In this document: positions 1 through 4,926 of the stretch, piece after piece
How positions within the stretch are numbered: the stretch's first letter is position 1
Layout of the letters: each line of letters begins with the position of its first letter
Assembly (NCBI GenBank): GCA_039180865.1
Contig: JBCDCZ010000213.1
Coordinates: 1-8,018, forward strand
Source: JBCDCU01 sp039180865
GTDB lineage: Bacteria > Pseudomonadota > Alphaproteobacteria > Rhizobiales > JACESI01
Length of the DNA: 8,018 nucleotides
Direction of reading: 5' to 3'
Made by a program: the position numbers and the translations under genes
Notes under the pieces: generated by a model
Database searches by the model: none
Seen by the model: the letters and a program-made list of their open reading frames with translations, nothing else
Told to the model about the DNA's origin: nothing

Positions 1-179
1 ATGACGCTGTTCAGGCTCGACAGAACTTCTGCCGCCCATTCAGGAAATGCAACGGCCCACATGATCAGGCCGCCGACCAGTATTTTAGACGCAATAGCGA
101 CGTCTTTCGCGAAGCCGTGGTAGAAGCCACCCTCCGCTGTCTTGATTTCCAATTCCATTAAAGGTGGTTTAATCGCCAT
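1..179 (-). CDS. BCCT-family solute transporter, N-terminal fragment (partial)
   Basis: Only the first 59 codons are in the window; the gene continues beyond position 1. The start is ATG at 179-177, with a strong GGAGG six bases upstream. The peptide begins MAIKPPLMELEIKTAEGGFY, followed by a phase resembling SKILVGGLIMWAVAFPEWA (residues about 31-49), which reads as a first transmembrane helix after a cytoplasmic N-tail, and then EVLSSLNSV. The LEIKTA-GFY-GF tail, the SKILVGxLI-WAVxFPE helix and the following LN-S resemble the N-terminus of betaine/choline/carnitine (BCCT) transporters as I remember them. Members take up quaternary-ammonium or other compatible solutes, driven by Na+ or H+. 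The conserved tryptophan-rich core that would confirm the family is outside the window, so substrate and even family remain provisional. The gene is divergent from the MerR operon, with about 260 bp between the starts. Confidence 0.68.
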   Translation of the reverse strand, partial: MAIKPPLMELEIKTAEGGFYHGFAKDVAIASKILVGGLIMWAVAFPEWAAEVLSSLNSV

Positions 180-184
180 GTACG

Positions 185-190
185 TCCTCC
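185..190 (-). promoter_or_regulatory. Ribosome binding site of the BCCT-like gene
   Basis: On the minus strand, GGAGGA lies just upstream of the ATG at 179, with GGAGG ending six bases before it. This near-perfect Shine-Dalgarno fixes the start of the truncated leftward gene. Confidence 0.8.
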
Positions 191-212
191 CCCGATTTAT
201 TGATGGCAATCA

Positions 213-235
213 AACGAAAGTAGCAGAACGAAAGT
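213..235. repeat. Direct repeat AACGAAAGT x2, 14-bp period, upstream of the BCCT-like gene
   Basis: AACGAAAGT occurs at 213-221 and again, identically, at 227-235, separated by AGCAG. On the minus strand this is two ACTTTCGTT half-sites about 35-55 bp before the start codon of the BCCT-like gene, in its probable promoter/leader region. It could be a tandem binding site for a regulator. No convincing -35/-10 pair was found for this gene, so the role is inferred only from position. Confidence 0.4.
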
Positions 236-385
236 CTAAGTGCATCCGCTAATTTAGATTTTTTTAATAATAACTTGGGCGATTGGACGCACTTTTTCTT
301 GTGCGCTGCAATAAAACCAGATGCCACGTACTATTGCCTGACCTTTTCGCAGTCTTTCATAGTCATCAGAGATCGACCGAAGCCC

Positions 386-416
386 TTGACCTGGAGTTAC
401 TCCAGGCTGCTACGAC
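386..416 (+). promoter_or_regulatory. MerR-type promoter and operator for the merR-SBP operon
   Basis: The -35 element TTGACC is at 386-391 and a -10-like TACGAC is at 411-416, giving a 19-bp spacer. That is the overlong spacing typical of promoters activated by DNA distortion by MerR-family proteins. The spacer is mostly filled by a perfect inverted repeat, CCTGGAGT-T-ACTCCAGG (390-406), 8-bp arms around one base. The CTGGAGT/ACTCCAG arms are like those in the ZntR-type operator. The predicted transcript starts around 423, leaving a leader of only about 18 nt before the MerR ATG at 441. Autoregulation by the encoded MerR protein is the natural inference. Confidence 0.78.
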
Positions 417-440
417 CCTTTCAGATGAAACGAGCAACCC

Positions 441-818
441 ATGAAGATTTCAGAAGCAGCTGAGCGGTCCGGCCTTTCCATTGATACGATCCGGTTTTAC
501 GAAAAGCGCGGCATGCTCCCGGATATTGCACGAGGGCCGGACGGACATCGCCGCTTTACCCCTCATGACGTGGACTGGCTCACCCTTCTCTTTTGGCTGC
601 GCGAGACGGGCATGCCGTTATCCGCCATTCGCCGGTTTACCCATCTTGCCAAAGCCACCTCAGGTGCGGACGGGGATGCGGGCCTCGCCGAGCGCCGCCA
701 GATCCTTCTCGATCACCGGGATGTGCTTGCGAAAAAACGCGCCATGCTCTCGCGATGCGAAGAAGTGCTTTCCGTCAAGCTTGCGCAATACGGAGATCCG
801 GCGGAGGAAAACCAATGA
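441..818 (+). CDS. MerR-family transcriptional regulator
   Basis: A 125-residue MerR-family protein. The winged helix-turn-helix occupies residues about 2-40: KISEAAERSGLSIDTIRFYE followed by the wing residues DGHRRFT (34-40). The second helical pair, FWLRETGMPLSAIRRF, is at about 51-66, and a long helix from about 82 to 115 should form the antiparallel dimer coiled coil. There is no C-terminal metal-binding Cys pair; the only cysteine is Cys106 in the dimer helix, so it is not an obvious metal sensor. It could be thiol- or small-molecule-responsive, or may rely on a partner for ligand sensing. The Shine-Dalgarno before ATG 441 is weak. The 3' end overlaps the next gene by ATGA (815-818), so the regulator and the binding-protein-like gene should be coupled. 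The dyad promoter just upstream suggests autoregulation; whether it also controls the divergent transporter is unknown. Confidence 0.92.
   Translation: MKISEAAERSGLSIDTIRFYEKRGMLPDIARGPDGHRRFTPHDVDWLTLLFWLRETGMPLSAIRRFTHLAKATSGADGDAGLAERRQILLDHRDVLAKKRAMLSRCEEVLSVKLAQYGDPAEENQ
803..807 (+). promoter_or_regulatory. Ribosome binding site deciding the start of the SBP-like gene
   Basis: GGAGG lies seven bases before ATG 815, inside the end of the MerR gene. It supports 815 as the true start, not the long upstream extension of the same frame to 593, which would be out-of-frame reading of the MerR gene. Confidence 0.8.
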
Positions 819-1546
819 GGTTCGCCTATCTCATCGAGCCGCCTTTCAACGACCGGGATTCAACCGGTGCCGTCATCGGGCACGATGTTGAGATCGCGCG
901 CGCCCTGTTCGATGATCTTGGAAAAGACTTCGAGCCTGTCGAAACCGAGTTTGCGGAACTCCTTCCCGGTGTCGCGGATGGTCGCTGGCACATGACGACG
1001 GGTCTCTTCGCCACTGCGGAGCGCACTCAGCTCGCGGCGTTTACCCATCCGATCTGGGCTCTGCCTGATGGCCTTCTGGTGGCGCGTGGCAATCCGCTCG
1101 GTCTTACCGGCTATCGGTCTTTGGCGTTTCACGATACGGCCCGCATTGCCGTTATCCGCGACCAGGTCCAGCATCATTCGGCAATAGCATTCGGCGTGAC
1201 GGAAAGCCGGATCGCCATTTTTGACACCTATCCCGAGGCTGCCCGCGCAGTAATCGAAGGGCGTGCCGATGCTTATGCGAGCGTTGCCCGCGCCCATAAA
1301 GGTTTTCTTGCAACCCAACCGAATGTTGAGGCTGATGTCGTCACCATATCAGCGGATGAAAAGCCGCCCGCCTCTGGTGCGTTTGCCGTCTCCCTTGGCG
1401 ATGAGGCACTGCTCAGTCGCATCAACGCTTTTCTCGTGGGTTTTCTTGGCTCTCAGGCCCACCGATCGATTGCCGAGCGCCACGGATTTTCCGAGGAGGA
1501 AGTGGATCTCGTGGCCGGATCAGGCGGAAACGATCTCAATCTCTAG
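815..1546 (+). CDS. Solute-binding protein family 3 domain without a signal peptide
   Basis: This 243-residue protein resembles the family-3 periplasmic binding proteins of polar amino acid/ectoine ABC transporters (SBP_bac_3). It starts directly in the first beta strand, MRFAYLIEPPFN, then GAVIGHDVEIARALFDDLG (18-36), the ELLPGVADGRWHMTTGLFAT segment, and the AER...AFTHPIWALPDGLLV motif (68-89). The second lobe contains AVIRDQVQH (112-120), TYPEAARAVIEGRADAYASV (138-157) and a C-terminal helical stretch. Arg70 aligns with the ligand-carboxylate-binding arginine of HisJ-like proteins, and Asp152 sits in the conserved GR-DA motif. There is no hydrophobic export signal or lipobox, and the good RBS at 803-807 argues against a missed upstream start, so the protein should stay in the cytoplasm. 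No ABC permease or ATPase is nearby. Coupling to MerR suggests a ligand-sensing or ligand-sequestering role; binding specificity cannot be read from sequence. Confidence 0.85.
   Translation: MRFAYLIEPPFNDRDSTGAVIGHDVEIARALFDDLGKDFEPVETEFAELLPGVADGRWHMTTGLFATAERTQLAAFTHPIWALPDGLLVARGNPLGLTGYRSLAFHDTARIAVIRDQVQHHSAIAFGVTESRIAIFDTYPEAARAVIEGRADAYASVARAHKGFLATQPNVEADVVTISADEKPPASGAFAVSLGDEALLSRINAFLVGFLGSQAHRSIAERHGFSEEEVDLVAGSGGNDLNL
1543..1546. other. Shared CTAG carrying both convergent stop codons
   Basis: The palindrome CTAG provides the TAG stop of the rightward SBP-like gene (1544-1546) and, read on the other strand, the TAG stop of the leftward racemase-like gene (1545-1543). The two genes therefore overlap tail to tail by 4 bp. 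There is no room for a conventional intrinsic terminator between them. Confidence 0.95.
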
Positions 1547-2205
1547 ATTTCCCGGGCGATTGCGTCGACATGAATGCTGGCGCAATCGACAATCGGGAAC
1601 GGCGCGGATTGAGCGTCAAAGGCCGCGTTAAGGTCGGTTCCGCCCAGAAGGATCGCTTCGGCTCCCTGCGCCATCATGGCGTCGGCTGCTGCAACGAAGA
1701 TCGCGCGCAGGGCATCGGTCGGCTCACCGGTTCGTGCAAGCGTCACATAAGCCTCATGGACAGTGCCGATATTGTCTTCATCCGGCGCGATAACTTCGAC
1801 GCCCGTGAGCTTGCCATACATGCCGGAACGCATGACGGTCTCGGTCCCAATGATACCGGCCCGCTTCATGCCTTTCTCATTCAGCCAGGCGGAGACCTCT
1901 TTGGTCAGGTCAATCACTGGCAGGGGCGAACGCTCGGCGAAGCGGTCAATGCAGAAATGCCCGGCAATCGAGGTCACGACGACATTCTGCGCATCTGCTT
2001 TTTGAAGCCGCTCGGTCAGCGCAAGGAAGATCCCGCATTGCGCGTCTTCATCATTGGCGGAGAGGTTTTTCAAAAGCGGCGGCGAATCCGCATGGACCAT
2101 GGTGAGCTCAAGCTTACGACCTGTCTCTGCGGCAATCCGAATGAGGTTGCGGTAATAAAAGTCTGTCGCAGCGGGTCCGATCCCGCCGATCAATCCGATA
2201 TGCAC
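1543..2205 (-). CDS. Aspartate/glutamate racemase family protein, probably atypical
   Basis: A 220-residue protein of the Asp/Glu/hydantoin racemase superfamily. It opens with MHIGLIGGIGPAATDFYYRN and continues with the SPPLL segment (41-45), the VTSIAGHFC region (77-85), PLPVIDL (94-100), GIIGTETVMRSGMY (117-130), LLGGTDL (186-192) and PFPIVDCASIH. Active racemases usually use two cysteines, in CNT-H and GCTE motifs. Here the first position aligns with Ser79 (SIAGH) and the second with Gly189 (LGGTD), so neither is Cys. His83 and the Thr-Asp pair are kept. Some relatives such as E. coli YgeA lack one of the two bases, but loss of the second cysteine too makes ordinary two-base racemisation doubtful. 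The start is GTG at 2205, with GGGGGAGG five bases upstream; in-frame extension to 2343 lacks support. Its product, substrate and role are unknown; it converges on the MerR-SBP operon. Confidence 0.85.
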   Translation of the reverse strand: MHIGLIGGIGPAATDFYYRNLIRIAAETGRKLELTMVHADSPPLLKNLSANDEDAQCGIFLALTERLQKADAQNVVVTSIAGHFCIDRFAERSPLPVIDLTKEVSAWLNEKGMKRAGIIGTETVMRSGMYGKLTGVEVIAPDEDNIGTVHEAYVTLARTGEPTDALRAIFVAAADAMMAQGAEAILLGGTDLNAAFDAQSAPFPIVDCASIHVDAIAREI

Positions 2206-2210
2206 TGAAA

Positions 2211-2218
2211 CCTCCCCC
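2211..2218 (-). promoter_or_regulatory. Ribosome binding site setting a GTG start for the racemase-like gene
   Basis: On the minus strand GGGGGAGG ends five bases before GTG 2205. The protein begins exactly where the family's first beta strand should (HIGLIGG), so the GTG is preferred over ATG codons further upstream. Confidence 0.82.
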
Positions 2219-2329
2219 GCCGTGTGATCGCGCGCAGATAACGAACAGGTTTCGCGATTCCCGCAATCTGGAAAGCTACTGACGACCCGACACCTGCTCC
2301 CCGTAACGCATTCAACTTTCGGATGATCA

Positions 2330-2358
2330 TTGATGCGGATCAAATGTCCACAAATAAT
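2330..2358 (+). promoter_or_regulatory. Sigma70-like promoter of ppk2
   Basis: TTGATG at 2330-2335 and AATAAT at 2353-2358 are separated by exactly 17 bp and match TTGACA in four and TATAAT in five of six positions. The predicted start near 2365 gives a leader of about 40 nt to the ATG at 2407. The position argues against the upstream in-frame ATGs at 2323 and 2344, which would lie before the transcript start. Confidence 0.55.
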
Positions 2359-2396
2359 AAGTCAGAGGATGATCCGTATCTTTCCATAGCATATCC

Positions 2397-2401
2397 GGAG
2401 G
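2397..2401 (+). promoter_or_regulatory. Ribosome binding site deciding the start of ppk2
   Basis: GGAGG ends five bases before ATG 2407. The upstream in-frame ATGs at 2323 and 2344 have no comparable site. Confidence 0.78.
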
Positions 2402-2406
2402 CCCCG

Positions 2407-3429
2407 ATGGCACAGCCTCACACCGACCTCGACCCCAAAAACGCAAACGGAAACGGCCATGCATCCGAGCCCGATGCGCTCTCCGAAGCGCTGAACGGCA
2501 ACGGTCATGGCGAAACGATTTCGTCGGATCTGAATGCCGAAGCGGGCTTTCCCCGCATTGCGGATCTGCGACATGACCCGGAAGCGATCCGCCGCCTTTT
2601 TGAATCGGGCGAATACCCTTACAAGCGTAAGATCAGCCGCGCGCGCTATGAAAAGAAGAAAGCGGAGCTTCAGGTTGAACTTTTGAAGGTTCAGGACTGG
2701 GTGAAGGCGACCGGCCAGAAGATCGTCCTTATTTTTGAGGGCCGTGATGCTGCCGGTAAAGGAGGAACGATCAAGCGCTTTACCGAGCATTTGAATCCGC
2801 GCGGTGCGCGCGTCGTTGCCCTTGATAAGCCGAGCGAACAGGAAAAGACGCAATGGTTCTTCCAGCGCTACGCTCAGCATCTGCCATCGGGCGGCGAAAT
2901 CGTCCTTTTTGACCGCTCCTGGTATAATCGCGCAGGCGTCGAGCGGGTCATGGGTTTTTGCTCAGCCAATGAATATCTGGAGTTCATGCGCCAGACGCCG
3001 GAATTCGAGCGCATGCTGGTTCGAAGCGGGATCCGGCTCTTCAAATACTGGTTCTCGGTCACGCAGGAAGAACAGCACCGACGGTTCAAGTCGCGGGAAA
3101 TGGAACCCCTCAAAAAATGGAAGCTCTCGCCAATCGACCGGCAGTCGCTTGATAAATGGACTGATTACACCGAGGCCAAGGAGGCGATGTTCTTCTACAC
3201 CGATACTGCCGATGCGCCGTGGACGATCATCAAGTCGAACGACAAGAAACGTGCGCGGCTCAATTGTATGCGCCATTTCCTCTCGCAGCTTCCCTATCCG
3301 GGTAAAAGCCCGCGCGCATCTATGCAGCCGGATCCGCTGATTGTCGGTTCAAGCGCTGATGTGATCAATGCAAGCGAGCATATTCTGGGCTCAAGCCTTC
3401 ATCCCGATCACCGGCATCGGATGTCGTAA
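2407..3429 (+). CDS. ppk2: Polyphosphate kinase 2 (PPK2)
   Basis: A 340-residue polyphosphate:nucleotide phosphotransferase of the PA0141-like PPK2 family, which transfers phosphate from polyphosphate to NDPs (or the reverse) in the cytoplasm. The PPK2 fold begins at about residue 70 (PYKRKISRARYEKKKAELQ). The Walker A motif GRDAAGKG is at 112-119, with Lys118. The Walker B-type segment IVLFDRSWYNRAGVERVMGF spans 165-184, with Asp169. The lid-type region KSREMEPLKKWKLSPID is at 228-244, followed by the DYTEAKEAMFFYTDT stretch. All expected catalytic motifs are present and the length fits a single-domain enzyme. The first 45 residues are a low-complexity, probably disordered tail with two NGNGH copies. 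Single-domain architecture fits class I, whose members favour NDP-to-NTP synthesis. The best start is ATG 2407. No other polyphosphate gene is visible nearby, so it appears to be its own transcription unit, with hairpins downstream. Confidence 0.95.
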   Translation: MAQPHTDLDPKNANGNGHASEPDALSEALNGNGHGETISSDLNAEAGFPRIADLRHDPEAIRRLFESGEYPYKRKISRARYEKKKAELQVELLKVQDWVKATGQKIVLIFEGRDAAGKGGTIKRFTEHLNPRGARVVALDKPSEQEKTQWFFQRYAQHLPSGGEIVLFDRSWYNRAGVERVMGFCSANEYLEFMRQTPEFERMLVRSGIRLFKYWFSVTQEEQHRRFKSREMEPLKKWKLSPIDRQSLDKWTDYTEAKEAMFFYTDTADAPWTIIKSNDKKRARLNCMRHFLSQLPYPGKSPRASMQPDPLIVGSSADVINASEHILGSSLHPDHRHRMS

Positions 3430-3438
3430 AACCCCTTG

Positions 3439-3465
3439 AGCCGGTCCGAAAATACCGGGTCGGCT
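3439..3465 (+). terminator. Hairpin just after ppk2, weak terminator or mRNA 3' stem
   Basis: AGCCGGTCCG (3439-3448) can pair with CGGGTCGGCT (3456-3465), ten pairs including two G-U wobbles, with the loop AAAATAC. It starts ten bases after the ppk2 stop. There is no U-tract behind it (TATCCC), so alone it is a doubtful terminator; it may act with the hairpin at 3489 or stabilise the ppk2 mRNA end. Confidence 0.45.
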
Positions 3466-3488
3466 TATCCCAAAACATCATGTAAAAT

Positions 3489-3525
3489 CAGGTGCGCAGG
3501 GCCCGCTTGTCGGTGCGCCTGTTTT
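3489..3525 (+). terminator. Probable rho-independent terminator of ppk2
   Basis: CAGGTGCGC (3489-3497) pairs with GTGCGCCTG (3513-3521), nine pairs with two G-U wobbles, followed immediately by TTTT (3522-3525). The loop is 15 nt and contains GGGCCC. The stem plus U-run is the better terminator candidate of the two hairpins and separates ppk2 from the surface-polymer operon. The U-run is short, so efficiency is uncertain. Confidence 0.55.
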
Positions 3526-3541
3526 CCGTTGCGTCAGGACG

Positions 3542-3578
3542 AACGGGACTCCCGTTAACTGAAAACTAACCCTATACT
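3542..3578 (+). promoter_or_regulatory. Candidate regulated promoter of the surface-polymer operon
   Basis: TATACT at 3573-3578 is a good -10 (five of six), but no acceptable -35 lies 16-18 bp upstream. That position is instead covered by a perfect palindrome AACGGGA-C-TCCCGTT (3542-3556). The dyad is centred near -36 relative to the predicted start around 3585, a place where an activator or repressor could act. The same bases can also form a six-pair hairpin with an ACT loop. The leader to the first gene would be about 93 nt. Confidence 0.4.
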
Positions 3579-3602
3579 TTCCCGACCACACCCTTTGCGT
3601 GT

Positions 3603-3619
3603 AGTTTTGAACCAGTTTT
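3603..3619 (+). repeat. AGTTTT direct repeat, 11-bp period, in the operon leader
   Basis: AGTTTT occurs at 3603-3608 and 3614-3619, each followed by an AAC-containing segment, with the copies one helical turn apart. An inverted copy (AAAACT) sits at 3562-3567 just before the -10 box. This is a possible helically phased binding site, but the motif is short and AT-rich and could be chance. Confidence 0.25.
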
Positions 3620-3677
3620 AACCCCGCTACGGGCAAGGTGGGGACGGTTTACTCGACACCAATTGGAAGACGCGGCG

Positions 3678-4922
3678 ATGAGCACGCATAATGCCTTGAT
3701 GGTCGATCGCGTGGCTCCGGCACTTTCCGCCGCGGCCCTCGGCCGCGTGGGCGCGTTCGATGTGTCGGTCAAAGACGATTTTGCCGAGATTGCGCCGATC
3801 TGGCGGGCCTTCCAGAAGGGCGCTCAGACAACGCCTTTTCAGGATTTTGACTGGGTTCAGTGCTGGCTTGATGCCTTTGACGAAGATGATCGCCCTCGCC
3901 TCGTTATCGTTCTTCTTCATTTGGGCAATGACCTTTGCGGCATCCTACCGCTTTATGAAACGCGCCACATGACCGGACGCGTCGTCTCCTGGATGGCGGA
4001 TGCGTCCAGCGATTATTGTATGCCGCTTTTGTCCGATGCCGGTCTGTCCGCATGGCAGGACGGCAATGCGGAAGCGATCCTGTCGCTTGCCTCGGGCCAT
4101 CTTCCGGGTGTCGATCTCGTCAAGCTCACCAATCAGCCCGCCGATCTTGCCGGAAAGCCCAATCCGTTTGCAACCTTTGGGCGACCGGTCGCCTCGGGCG
4201 AAGCCCATTACACGGAAGTCGGCACGCCCTGGAAACCGTTTTATGAGGCACTGAGGTCTTCAAAGACCAGAAGCAGGCTTCGACAGAAATGGCGCAGGCT
4301 CGCGAAACGCGGCCGCCTTGTGTTCCGGTCTGCCAAGGGGACCGACGAAGTTGAAGCCGCCCTTATGCAGATCATCGATTGGAAGATCGAACAGCTCCAT
4401 GAACGCGGCAACCGCAATCCCTTCATGGAAAGCGACGGTTCGCGCGCCCATCTCACCCGCACGCTTCTTTGTTATGCCCATAGCGGTGTGGTTTCGGGCA
4501 AACGCGGTCTCAGGGTCTTCGGGCTTTATCTCGACGGTGAGATGATTGCGGGCTACGCCTCCTTTGTTGAGAACGGCCGGATCTCGGTCTTCGTCAATTC
4601 CTACGCGCCGGATCTTCATACCGACTGCTCGCCTGGCCTGCTTCTCCTTGTCCGCATTTTAGAGTTTGCGAGCCGTACCGGTCACACAACCCTTGATCTG
4701 ATGCGAGGCGGCGAAGCCTATAAGCAGGATTGGTGCGACAAGCAGGTTCTCCTTGTCGACAGTCTCCACCCGCTCACCATGCGTGGACGGGTCATGGCCG
4801 GTCTTCACCGCTTGAAACTCGATCTCAAACATCGCCTTTCAGCCAATCCAGCGGCGAAGCGTTTCATTCTCTCCATGAATAAGCGGCTCAAAGGCCAGGG
4901 CGCTGAAGCCGGAGGACGGTAA
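3678..4922 (+). CDS. GNAT-fold acyltransferase, CelD/BcsL type (Acetyltransf_6)
   Basis: A 414-residue cytoplasmic protein resembling the CelD/BcsL-like GNAT acyltransferases found in polysaccharide gene clusters. The N-terminal half has TTPFQDFDWVQCWLDAF (51-67) and LCGILPLYETR (86-96), the typical first GNAT-like lobe. The second lobe has the basic helix SKTRSRLRQKWRRLAKRG (195-212), the strands LRVFGLYLDGEMIAGYASF (278-296) and ISVFVNSYAPDL (302-313), then SPGLLLLVRILEF (318-330) and the C-terminal signature LDLMRGGEAYKQDW (339-352). Members are thought to N-acylate amino sugars or otherwise modify a glycan precursor; the substrate here is not deducible. The start is ATG 3678 with GGAAG upstream; a TTG at 3663 in frame is less likely. 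It heads the operon, four bases before the ATP-grasp gene, whose Shine-Dalgarno GGAGG lies inside its end. Confidence 0.86.
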   Translation: MSTHNALMVDRVAPALSAAALGRVGAFDVSVKDDFAEIAPIWRAFQKGAQTTPFQDFDWVQCWLDAFDEDDRPRLVIVLLHLGNDLCGILPLYETRHMTGRVVSWMADASSDYCMPLLSDAGLSAWQDGNAEAILSLASGHLPGVDLVKLTNQPADLAGKPNPFATFGRPVASGEAHYTEVGTPWKPFYEALRSSKTRSRLRQKWRRLAKRGRLVFRSAKGTDEVEAALMQIIDWKIEQLHERGNRNPFMESDGSRAHLTRTLLCYAHSGVVSGKRGLRVFGLYLDGEMIAGYASFVENGRISVFVNSYAPDLHTDCSPGLLLLVRILEFASRTGHTTLDLMRGGEAYKQDWCDKQVLLVDSLHPLTMRGRVMAGLHRLKLDLKHRLSANPAAKRFILSMNKRLKGQGAEAGGR

Positions 4923-4926
4923 AGAT

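Noticed and set aside
288..305. CGCAC-(8 nt)-GTGCG inverted repeat in the merR/BCCT intergenic region
   Set aside because: Only five pairs with a T-rich loop and no U-tract outside the stem; likely chance.
275..463. Short frame of 62 codons across the merR promoter
   Set aside because: It overlaps the promoter dyad and the MerR start, has no RBS or family features, and its composition is not protein-like.
593..814. N-terminal extension of the SBP-like protein by 74 residues
   Set aside because: This is MerR-gene DNA read in another frame, Arg/Cys/His-rich, with no signal peptide; the GGAGG-ATG at 803-817 gives the start.
2221..2280. Minus-strand promoter of the racemase-like gene (TTGCGG ... 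TTATCT)
   Set aside because: Both boxes are poor matches and the spacing is about 19 bp; not strong enough to annotate.
2206..2343. Upstream extension of the racemase-like protein
   Set aside because: The extra residues do not belong to the family fold, while GTG 2205 has an excellent Shine-Dalgarno at the right distance.
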